A DNA stretch of 64,000 nt from Plumapathes pennacea (lineage: Eukaryota; Cnidaria; Anthozoa; Antipatharia; Myriopathidae), in contig OZ038465.1 of the NCBI GenBank assembly GCA_964036295.1, positions 186,001-250,000 on the forward strand. Direction: 5' to 3'. Both the position numbers and the translations under genes were made by a program. Under the pieces are notes generated by a model. The model saw only the letters and a program-made list of their open reading frames with translations, was not told the DNA's origin and did no database searches. Shown one piece after another: positions 15,288 through 25,191 of this stretch (positions are counted from its first letter, which is position 1; the number at the start of each line of letters is the position of its first letter).

Positions 15288-15307
15288 GGGGGGGGGGGGG
15301 GGGGGGG
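15288..15307. repeat. Poly-G run at the ABCC / zinc-cluster gene boundary
   Basis: Twenty consecutive G followed by TGGGGAGG. It sits in the 500-bp gap between the truncated 5' end of the ABCC exons and the truncated 3' end of the next minus-strand gene. Confidence 0.85.
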
Positions 15308-15404
15308 TGGGGAGGATGAAGGGTGGATTACTGTTTCAGTTCTACACTTTCTTTATTGTTTCTTTACAAAAAATGCCATGGGAGGACAGGAAGGTCTTTC
15401 TTAC

Positions 15405-16331
15405 CACGTGCTTTGCAAGTATCCGAGCAGTCTTCGGGGGTATGTTTGTAAACAGACTTTGCTCGAATGCTGTCCACATGCTCCATGACCTTCTCCCTGT
15501 CTTCATTACATTTCATAATGCCAAAGAATTCAAGCTGACCAAGCTCCCTCATTTCTTCCTCTAATTCTGCGTTCCAGAAAGCTGACGCAGCCTGCTTTTC
15601 TCCATATCCTGTGAAAAGACGCACAATTACAACAAAGTAGAAAAAAATGAAAACAAAATATCGGATTTCGATTTATACGAAATACAAAATATCGGATTTC
15701 GATTTAGTTCGGAAGTTTACGAACAACGTGAAATTATGACTTACCACGTCCCTCCAACAATCCAAATGTATCATTGTATGCTGTAGAAAATCCGGAAAAG
15801 CTCACCCAACAATGGTTCCTAAAAACAAGAATAATGAAGATTAAATATAAGATGATCATGTAATTCCAATATTTCAGGAACATGAAAAATTCAATGGTAT
15901 TATCGTACTCACGCTAAAGAGCACTGAAACTCATATAGACGTCTCTCCACGAAACAAACATCAGTGGCCCCCACCAGTTGCCGGGGGCCTTCATACAGCT
16001 TCCAGCTGTTCGCACGTGTACCACACTTGTGGTAGTTGTAGTTGACACCACAAGAATCACATCGTAGCGTCACCTTCACACCTTTCACTGCACCATACAA
16101 TGTCAGGATAGAAACCTCACACGGTTTGTTGTGCTTGGCTAACCGACTACCGCAAGCAAGACACGATCCAGTCGGCGGACAGAGCAAGAAAGGATGGCCG
16201 AAGGTGAAGCTGGCAGGGAACTCGGGGTCGTTGCGCTGGGTTGAGAGCGTACACGCACAGCATTCGTACAGCAATTCTCCCTGGTCCTTATCCACACCGA
16301 GAAGCATTGCCATTACTTCGTAGCGTAACAT
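15405..16331 (-). CDS. KDZ-transposon-type cysteine-cluster protein, 3'-incomplete
   Basis: Three minus-strand exons join in phase: 16331-15913 (from ATG; the frame is open a little further upstream), 15818-15745 and 15608-15405. The product has an early C-C-A-C cluster, then a zinc-ribbon-like region with C-P-P-T-G-S-C-L-A-C-G, T-L-R-C-D-S-C-G and N-Y-H-K-C-G. The second exon continues with NHCWVSFSGFSTAYN and the third ends in HTPEDCSDTCKARG before a good donor. This spacing resembles the CxC-type cysteine clusters that accompany Kyakuja-Dileera-Zisupton (KDZ) transposases, expanded in cnidarians. That identification is from memory. No further exon is found to the left, so the gene is truncated or chimeric. 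It is transcribed divergently from the CDK-inhibitor ORF, with under 200 bp between their ATGs. Confidence 0.55.
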
Positions 16332-16524
16332 AGCTGGTAAAACTTGAAAGCTATCAAAAAATGACGAACAAGAAAAACGGAGGAGCAATCAAAATTAACG
16401 TTCAGGAACAACCTCGCTCGCACGTCATGACACGTTGTTACGAGTTACGGCGTCACAATCTCACAGCCTCGTCTGCATACCCCTAAATCTCGCATCAGAT
16501 GCTCATTTGCTTTATTTCCCATAT

Positions 16525-16920
16525 ATGGAAAGCCTGAGTCGTTATTGGTCAGTTTTTGAAGGTCTGTGGAGAAAACGTCATTTGACGTACGCCGGCAAAA
16601 TCGGATATGTCGACACGAAAGGAAAGGATAAAAACTTGCGAAAACGAGCGCTGGAATTGAGAACACTGTACCAAAACGTCAAGCTACAGAGGGCAATGAG
16701 TACTGGGGAGCGGAATAAGGCAAGGAGGTGTCTTTTTGGGCGTCCCGACCAAGAACAGTTGAGAAGAGATGCGGCCGAGGAGAGGAAAAGAGAGGCGGAG
16801 GAAAAGAAGCAGAAATGGAATTTTGACTTCGAAACTCAAACTCCACTCCCAGGGAGATATGAATGGGAGAAGGTAGAAAAAGCAGCTACGGCAAAAGCAC
16901 GGACTTACACTGCAACTTGA
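16525..16920 (+). CDS. CDKN1/Dacapo-like cyclin-dependent kinase inhibitor (Kip family)
   Basis: Single-exon frame, 131 codons from the first ATG (16525), or 74 from an internal ATG at 16696, which lies just before the conserved domain. The domain reads ARRCLFGRPDQEQL, a helical RRDAAEERKREAEEKKQ, then KWNFDFETQTPLPGRYEWEK. This is the order of the Kip inhibitory domain: the cyclin-docking R-x-L-F-G (here R-R-C-L-F-G), a linker helix, and the W-N-F-D-F / P-L-x-G-x-Y-E-W segment that binds the kinase N-lobe. The family arrests the cell cycle by binding cyclin-CDK complexes. The frame stops about 14 residues after YEWEK, so the long C-terminal region of p27-type proteins is absent. The 57 residues before 16696 match nothing I know. 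Codons are intact. Confidence 0.82.
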   Translation: MESLSRYWSVFEGLWRKRHLTYAGKIGYVDTKGKDKNLRKRALELRTLYQNVKLQRAMSTGERNKARRCLFGRPDQEQLRRDAAEERKREAEEKKQKWNFDFETQTPLPGRYEWEKVEKAATAKARTYTAT

Positions 16921-17204
16921 CGAAAGGTATACCCAGAGAAATTGCACAGTTTTCCTCAAAAAATTTAACTTCGTGCGGATCAACGTGGCTGGCTCAAAAC
17001 AGAACTTTATCAGAACACTTTGATCTGCTGCTTTGACTTTGACTTTAACTTTGTGCAAATGCAGCTGTGTTTATCTGGAAGTTATTAATGTTTGCTGAAC
17101 TCGTACAAGGAATAAAATTTCAAAGATATATGGTAATAAGTGTATTGTTATGGGGTTCGAGACATATAAACTTCGCATATAGGAACATGAACGAGTTTAA
17201 TCAA

Positions 17205-17463
17205 CAATGAGTTGCAAAATTGTTGAGACTTTCTTTAAAAAATGATAAATTTTGCGTTTGTCCCTTTCGCTTTAAGTAAAATTGTGCTATATCTGATCAT
17301 TCCCCTCCCCTTTTCAATGTTGATCCAGTAATACTGTGTAACAAATTTGGGTGCTCAAACAACATTGCAATAGGGGGAGGGGAGACGAGAAGAAAAAAAG
17401 TCCAAAATCGAAAAACAGGGCTAAAATGTTATAAAGTGTCTCAACTATTTTTGCAACCCGTTG
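17205..17463. mobile_element. Palindromic MITE, copy 3 (inverted relative to copies 1 and 2)
   Basis: Runs from CAATGAGTTGCAAAATTGTT to CTATTTTTGCAACCCGTTG and is nearly identical to the reverse complement of 5930-6190. It directly abuts a dimeric repeat that ends at another member of the family. Confidence 0.8.
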
Positions 17464-18136
17464 AAGGCTATATCCCAGGGTTTTTGGCCGATTTTGGCCA
17501 AAAATTGAAAACTCTTGAAAGTTTTAGGAAACCTTCCTGGGACTATAAGAAGACATTCTGCAATACATTTGCTTTACGCATCTTCATCCGTTGGCGAGAT
17601 ATAGCAGCAAAACCGCTCAAAACTTTGAAAGGTGTAATGTTTTAATTAATCGATGATTTGCTCTAATTCCTCACGACGCGCAGGCTTAAAGTTTAAAAAA
17701 CTATGCGAAAACCGACGGCATAGTCCCAGGAACATTACCTGAAAGTTTCATGCGATTCTGAGATGGTCGAAAAATGACCGGATTTTGACAAAATACTAAG
17801 GCTATAGCCCAGGGTTTTTTTCGCCGATTTTGGCCAAAAATTGAAAACTCTTCAAACTTTTAGGAAACCTTTCTGGGACTTTAAGAAGACTTTCTGCAAT
17901 ACTTTTCCTTTATGTATCTTGATCTGTTGGCGAGATATAGCAGCAAAACTGCTTAAAACTTTGAAAGGCGTGATTTTTTAATTAGTCGATTATTTGCTCT
18001 AATTTCTCACGATGCGCGGGCTTAAAGATTACAAAAACTATGTGAAAACCGTCCACATAATCCCAGGAACGTTTCCTGAAAGTTTCATGCCATTCTGAGA
18101 TGGTCGGAAAATGACTGGATTTTGACAAAATACTAA
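17464..18136. repeat. Tandem dimer of a 335-bp unit
   Basis: Two head-to-tail copies, about 17464-17798 and 17799-18136, share GGCTATA[T/G]CCCAGGGTTTTT, GGCGAGATATAGCAGCAAAA and GACAAAATACTAA at matching positions, at roughly 85-90 percent identity by eye. The dimer is bounded on both sides by hairpin MITEs. No coding content. Confidence 0.8.
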
Positions 18137-18396
18137 CAATGAAATGCAAAATAGTTGAGACACTCGCAGAAAAAGACCCATTCTTCCCTTCTATTCCCTC
18201 ACTCTCATCTGGATTTCATTTGACAGCATCTTTCCCCCCTCCCTCGTTTCAATGTTGAGTATCCAATATCGCACAACCAGATTTCAGGCCCGAACAACAT
18301 TGACACGGGGGAGGGGGGACAGAAATCAACAAAACTTAAAAGCCGATAAATTCCTCAAAATATGCACAGTGTTTCAACTACTTTTGCCTTTGATTG
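18137..18396. mobile_element. Palindromic MITE, diverged relative
   Basis: Ends are CAATGAAATGCAAAATAGTT and AACTACTTTTGCCTTTGATTG. The inner pair is CCCCCCTCCCTCGTTTCAATG and CAACATTGACACGGGGGAGG. Same architecture and length as copies 1-3, but the body is largely different. Confidence 0.65.
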
Positions 18397-18539
18397 TCTG
18401 AAAGTCATGTGTCGAAATTGCTGGCTCAGAGTGCCGTTTTTCAATTATGAAAGGCAATTTTTGGCATGATTCATCACTGTGTTATCTTCTATTAGGAAAA
18501 ATAAGTCCCATGGTTCTTTGGTGGGGCGGCTAGCTTTCA

Positions 18540-20390
18540 ATGTTTCAAACTGTATCAAATTTGAAATTTCTGGAAATGACAGGATAAGACTACTACAATA
18601 TTACTTGCGGTGTGTAAAACTAGACTGGCCTTGCCAGTGAGCTCGCGGCGTGAGTTGGGTCGAGACCAGAATATAAAATGGAAAGTAGGGGACAAGAGCT
18701 GAACTCCCAAGAGAGACTTACAATTTCTCACCATAAAAATATCACACAGTATAGAGAACTTGGCTTTTGACACCTTGCTCTTTTGACACCTTGATTAAAC
18801 TAAAAATTATTATTACAACACTCATACACTTGCTTCTTAAAGGTTGAGCGACCCTGCATCTTGAGAATGCGTGACATATCTTTTTATGCACAATCGATTA
18901 TGACAGTTTGACCTTGACTCATATTTCTAATCAGAGGCCACGATTAATCCAGCCTTCGCTTCACTACTTATGTGTTTTCTTTTGTTAACTCAATACGTTT
19001 CTTCTATCAGGCTTTCGAGTATTCGTGCTCTGTAACAAATATAAAATTGAAAGCGAGGAATGTCACACGAGAGATGTTTACAATATTATTGCGCTTTTGT
19101 TCACAGTGTGTTCAGTCCATTTGTGACTGCAAACTCAATCCTCAGAATTATTTCGGTGTATTTTTCATTTCTGGTATTCACTGACCATTGCGAAACAAAG
19201 GCTACATGATCGAATGAAAGAAACACTTCAACAGGCAATGTACGATACGCAGAAGAATTTTATGAGGCAACAGATGTCATGTACAGAGTAAAGCATAAAG
19301 CGTCATTGTTTTACGGCTAAAGCTCACCGTAGCTTTGGTTTCTGCTTTCGCCCTGTTATCTTCCCAAAAGTATTTCGTGTCGCCACAGAAAGTTTCGTCG
19401 GGACTAAATACTTATCGGCGACAGAGATATTTGCAATACCCCAGAAGTACCATCAAACATTTGTTTACGGCTATTCTCAAAGCTTGTGCGGTGAACGCGA
19501 GCCAAAATCTTTTCCTAAAATCCAGTTTATCCGTGCATATTCCACAGAGCCAAATGGCGTTGAATTTGAATGGGATGCAGTTTACTTTTTCGCTTCACTA
19601 CTTATGTGTTTTCTTTTATTAACTCAATACGTTTCTTTCTATCAGGCTTTCGAGTATTCGTGCTCTGTAACAAATATAAAATTGACAGCGAGGAATGTCA
19701 CACGAGAGATGTTTACAATATTATTGCGCTTTTGTTCACAGTGTGTTCAGTCCATTTGTGACTGCAAACTCAATCCTCAGAATTATTTCGGTGTATTTTT
19801 CATTTCTGGTATTCACTGACCATTGCGAAACAAAGGCTACATGATCGAATGAAAGAAACACTTCAACAGGCAATGTACGATACGCAGAAGAATTTTATGA
19901 GGCAACAGATGTCATGTACAGAGTAAAGCATAAAGCGTCATTGTTTTACGGCTAAAGCTCACCGTAGCTTTGGTTTCTGCTTTCGCCCTGTTATCTTCCC
20001 AAAAGTATTTCGTGTCGCCACAGAAAGTTTCGTCGGGACTAAATATTTATCGGCGACAGCGGTACCATCAAATATTTGTTTACGGCTATTCTCAAAGCTT
20101 CCGCGGTGAACGCGAGCCAAAATCGTTCCCGAAAATCCAGTTTATCCGTGCATATTCCACAGAGCCAAATGGTGCTGAGTTTGGATGGGATGCAGTTAAC
20201 TTTTACACACAAGTAACGAGCAATTCACTGGCCACATCTCGAGTTGTTTAGCGAAGTCAATTACGTCATCGCCCAGCACGTGATAATATGAACCAATCAC
20301 CGCGTGCTGATTCTCGACCCACAAAAAGGAAAAAAAATAAATAAAAATTCCCATTTTTAAGCTCTCGTGGGCCCCAGGCCCCCGCGAGCA
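18540..20390 (-). repeat. Family R repeat (inverted) containing a 634-bp tandem duplication
   Basis: 18,540-18,960 is the reverse complement of the 8.3-8.65 kb and 34.1-34.3 kb copies. From 18,961 a unit beginning TCACTACTTATGTGTTTTCT is repeated 634 bp later at 19,595, and the match continues to about 20,205, so two tandem copies lie side by side at roughly 95 percent identity. The right end (CCCATTTTTAAGCTCTCGTG) matches the 8,085 end of the plus-strand copy. Open frames inside are shared between the two copies but carry no recognisable domain. Confidence 0.7.
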
Positions 20391-20555
20391 ATTAGTAAGA
20401 TATTACAGACTGCTTATAGTGTATACCAGTGCATATGGTCTGTCAAATGTAAATTCAGATTGTCATCTAATTCAGAAGAAATCCAGTTTATTTTCCGACC
20501 ACACTCCCCCCTCCCCTCCCGTCCGCTACACCAACAACCACCGGGGGTACGAGAT

Positions 20556-20930
20556 TTACCGGGGATCTTTGTCGATGGCATCTAATGTCTCCAAGTTTAC
20601 CGTCAGCAAAGGGCACGTCCTTGGAGTGCTCTCTAACAAACACGTCCCATCTTTGCCTTTGTTAAAACAGGCAATCGCTATCTCCACCACCTTGGTGCTC
20701 TTGATGTCACCAAGAACAGGGGGGAGGGTGGAACGGCTGCACAATCGCGGAATGAACCGCTCCTTTACAGAGAAGAAACTGTCTGCGTTTCCGATTAGGC
20801 TCAAAGCACCCATTGCCGATTTTGTCTTTCCTAGACGGTTGTTGCCACAGACAACTGTCAATGGGCAGAAACCCATTATCTCCATTATGTCTTCATGGTG
20901 GGGTTCGACAAAAGACTGACCCCCGGTCTG
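20556..20930 (-). pseudogene. P-loop ATPase fragment (mobile-element helicase type)
   Basis: The minus-strand frame reads VEPHHEDIMEIMGFCPLTVV, then the Walker A-like CGNNRLGKTKSAMGALSLIG, then LCSRSTLPPVLGDIKSTKV and LLTVNLETLDAIDKDPR before a stop. A P-loop followed by a conserved S-T-L-P-P-V-x-x-D/G-I-K-S stretch resembles helicase-like ATPases carried by uncharacterised cnidarian mobile or viral-like elements; this link is from memory. A Walker B acidic pair is not clear, and no continuation is found on either side. Likely a fossil fragment. Confidence 0.4.
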
Positions 20931-21003
20931 CTGACCCCCCTTTATAAAATGCTGACCCCCCTATAAATCACTGACCCCCTGTATTAAAACACTGACCCCC
21001 TCC
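20917..21003. repeat. Short CTGACCCCC tandem repeat
   Basis: Six copies of (G/A)CTGACCCCC spaced by 7-12 AT-rich bases. Confidence 0.7.
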
Positions 21004-21351
21004 AAAAACACTCATATCCATTAGTATAACGCCTGGACTGTGTTTTCTGAGGCTAGCGAAGTGAACGGAAGAGTCATATAACATTAAAATGCTACGCTCG
21101 AAACACGTGAAGCGTTTCAAAACACCATACCTTCAAACTCTCGATACATCTCCAGATCCGCTTGATCACGCTATGGTGATGCTTGCTCCAGTACTCCGTA
21201 CAGCCTGCCTGTTTACTACAGAAATCGCAAATAAACTTGATCTTTGGTGTTTTAGTTGTCCTACACGCCATGTTGTTTTGGATTAGTAACCGCGCTCGTA
21301 CACAAGTAGGCCCCAGGGGAGGAGGAGAGGGTCAGTTTTAGTCAGGCGTTC

Positions 21352-21479
21352 CCATGGTAACAGCATGGATGGTGAGTTGCTCATTGAATAAGAAAAGAAG
21401 GAATTGACGAGCGATTGCCCGGGGTAATTCCGATGAAAATTAATAAATGAGCAACTCACCATCCATGCTGTCATCATGG
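21352..21479. repeat. 34-bp inverted repeat with 60-base loop upstream of the giant gene
   Basis: CCATGGTAACAGCATGGATG... on the left is mirrored by ...CATCCATGCTGTCATCATGG on the right, with three mismatches in 34 positions and a perfect 24-bp core (AGCATGGATGGTGAGTTGCT plus CATT). It lies about 310 bp upstream of the first coding ATG of the large gene. It may be a small foldback element or a structured promoter feature. The remaining upstream DNA (21,480-21,786) shows a TATAAATAT at 21,758 but no firm promoter. Confidence 0.65.
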
Positions 21480-21786
21480 CTGCTCACGGCCACATCTTCA
21501 CGCTCGATGTGTTCTTCCCCACTCCCCTCTCGGTCGCAACCGGATTAACGCGTGCCAATGCATGGCCAAAAACCCGGGCCAAAGCCTGTCCGAGCCAAAT
21601 GAACAAGTTGTTGTTTGATACTAACGTAAAGTACAACTAATAGTGATAAGCCAGTGACGGTAACATCATACTGACGGCTCACAGCGGCTGACGGCACTGT
21701 AGCTATTTAACCTTCTGATATCTCCAAGCTACCTTGGTGGGCAAATAATGGACATTGTATAAATATGACGAGCTGTTGGAAGCGAC

Positions 21787-24700
21787 ATGGGTAGTGTGGT
21801 TTCTGGTCAGGTCAAGGATAGGCACTTGAATCGACAGGAGAAGACAGGGAATGTTTCACTGTCGGGTGAGGAATTATTCTGTGTAATGCGTTGAAGATTT
21901 GTCTCTGCCCGTCCGGCATGTTTATGTAAACAATTCAAGTTATCATATTATTTATGCTGTCCGGATCGATTTCTCCTCGACAGATCCTGTGGTGGTTTGC
22001 GTATCAGAAAACGGTTTCACACCTTGGAAGGTATCCGTTGCTGTCGGACAGGTATAAAATGTAGCAAATGTGCACGACGTAAATAATGTGATTAATGCAT
22101 GAGTGACGACTTAAACCCCGACCTCCCCCACCCCGGGGCTATGTGGGCCGGGATTTGATAAAACCCCAGGGCAACTTTCAAACTTCAAAACCTAAGCTAT
22201 GCCCCCACCCCTGGGGCCTTGGAGGTTACTGTACTCGTATTATGATTGTAAATTTTCACTTTAATCATGTCTTCAATTTGAACTTGAACAGGGCCTCAGT
22301 GTACAGTTTCCTGGCTGAGCTTGTTCCTCTGCAAATCCTGGTCAGCCTGGGGACTGAAATTTACCACTCACTCCAAATTGGCCTCCATGCCCTTGGGCAT
22401 CGTTTTATGTCAAATCCCCCTCAATGCCCCTCTAATCCCCACATCGTCCCATGCATAATAGTTTCAACACCCTATTGTTGAAGCAATTTAAGATTGATTT
22501 TGACAACTGTTGAACTGATGAATTATGAAACCAATGTGAAAATTTTAGATGGGATGTACCTATCCCTGAGTCATAAATGACATGTTTGCAATAATTGATT
22601 TATAAATTAATAATATTATTACAATAATATTTATCATTTAAATATTGACAGAACGCAGCTGTCAAATTGAATAATTAATCAATGTTCACTAAAGCAATAA
22701 ACCGTTTGAAGCATGTCTTTCCTGCTGAAAATAAATAAATCAGTTGGCCAACTTTAATATTATATCTATATTATATTATACCTGCATGCAGCTGCACAAA
22801 ATAATAAAAATAAAAATACTAAGCAATAATACAACGTACTGGAGCTGACCCTACAGTGTAGCTTTTCTCCTCCACCAGAATGGATTTATTACTTTTTCTT
22901 TGTTTTTCTTTACAACTTGGGGTGGTCTAGCTAGCACCTGATATGTCCAAATTGCCCGTGCAGGCCTACAATGTATGACTTGTGTGATACACCAGAAAAT
23001 TGAAATGATTTATGCAAGGCATGCACAAAAATCCTGCAAGGAAATTTGCCAGGATCCTACAAGGAAATTTGCCAGGATCCTGCAAGGAAATTTGCCAGGA
23101 TCTTGCAAGGAAATTTACAAGGATCCTACAAGGATCCTGCAAGGATCCTTGAGGATCCTGACCCAGGATCCTTGCAAGGATCCTACCAGGATCCTTGCAA
23201 GGATTTTCACCAGGGTTGTTGCATGACTATACATTGACTACAGTGCCCCTCCCATCAACTAAACAACTCACCTCGTTTGTCCCTTAAAATTCAGAATTTG
23301 AAAAAAAAAGCACTCTGGGCCCTATTAGAGGAAATTCAATATTATTTAGCAATTGAGGTAACTGTATGTATACTATAACCTGTAACAAAACTTTGGAAGC
23401 AAATGTAACCCTAACCTTTGGAAGCAAATGTAGCCAATATATTAATTCTACCTAAATATTGTTAGTTATTTTGGAATGCAAGAATGAAGTAAGGCTCTTA
23501 TTGGCATTAATATTACTCACATGGAATTTTATGTTAGACCTGACTCAACTTGGTGCTCGATTACATTCAAATAAATGTTCTTCAATCATAGCATTTAATG
23601 GTCAGCAAATTTATGTCATTCCCGTTTACAGCAAGTTTATTGGGAATGGAGTGGTGAACTTTCTTCAGCTGTGGAATACAATGTGCAACAGGTGAGCTGC
23701 ATCAGCACCTAGGAGCATGTTCTACTCCCCCTACAGAATAAGACTTCCCTTGGTTCCAGTGGTTTGCTAGCTTCTCCTTGCAGTGTTAATTAGAAATGAC
23801 CCCAATTATGTAGAGTGGCGAGCATAAAGTGAGACAAAACCTTAGGTAGCAGGTGGCAGTTCGATCACACTGTACCAATAGATTTGATTTCAGAAGTAAA
23901 AAATATTGATAGTACTCTCGAGAAATAGTTTTTGGACTGTGTCAGCATGCGCAGTCCAACTCTAACCCATCCACCCTACCATAACTCACCAATCTATGGT
24001 GTCAAAACAGGAAATTCTATATTACATAAGGGTTAGGTAGTGCCAATATTCTCTGTAAGTTATGGGAAAAAAGGACAGACATAAGAGTGTGTCAAGTTAG
24101 TGTACACATCAGTTAATGGTTCTGTATATATAATGTGCACAGGTTGTTCACAATAAGCATGGCACAGTGCCTGTTCCAGGAGGATATGACAGTGGGCAGA
24201 TGACAGCACAGAGTTCCTTTTGTGTGAGGTTTGGCCAGGCTGGTCTGTATTATTTTATCAGGTATGACCTAAGCAGATTATTTACAGAACATTAAGTATG
24301 CTGTGTTTTCTTAACTACCTTCTATAAAAACAAACTACTAACTACAGGTTAGTGTCCAACATCATTGCATTATCTTTCTACCAATAACAGTTCCAGATTG
24401 CCCACTAACAACAGCCTGGTGGTACATGTGATGCAGAGACCAGCAGTTCAAGTTAAGGTTGTTTAAAACTCATGCTTACAGTACATTGATGGAATTATAT
24501 TATCATTATTATTATTACATTATCATTATTATTATTATTATTATATTATCTCTATATAATAATATGCTAAGCAACTGCTGGCCCGGCCGGCTCATGTGTG
24601 TGTGTGTGTGTGTGTAACGCTCTTTCACAAGTCTCCTAATTCCATATATGGACTGGTAATAAGATAATTTCTGATGCAACAAATGCTTGCATACTCGTTA

Positions 24701-25040
24701 GTCATAATTAAGCAAGCCAGAAATATTCTTGACCGTTGCCTTTCAAAGTGAAGGACGCGACTACTGCAGGTGAGAATTCTGTTTGAGTTTAGAAAGAGAA
24801 TTTCAACAGTCAGGTGACTAGATGGCCACATCTTCGAAAAACAGGGAGATTTTTATGTCGATCAATCGGTGGTTCAACAAGTCAAATATGGCCAAGTGGT
24901 ATATAAGACACAGAAGTTTGTATTTTGATGCTGTAAACTGTGTTTCAGATAAACACAATGGAATTCAAAAAGGTAAAAAGAGAGAAAACATTAGGAAAAA
25001 AAAGAAATCTGATCACCATATTTTGCGGGGCTCCCACTAG

Positions 25041-25104
<64 letters not shown>

Positions 25105-25124
25105 CATTATTATTATATTATCAG

Positions 25125-25191
<67 letters not shown>

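Noticed and set aside
23030..23215. Regular repeats suggestive of a CRISPR-like array
   Set aside because: Eukaryotic intron, no unique spacers of constant length, units are a decaying 22-23-bp minisatellite.
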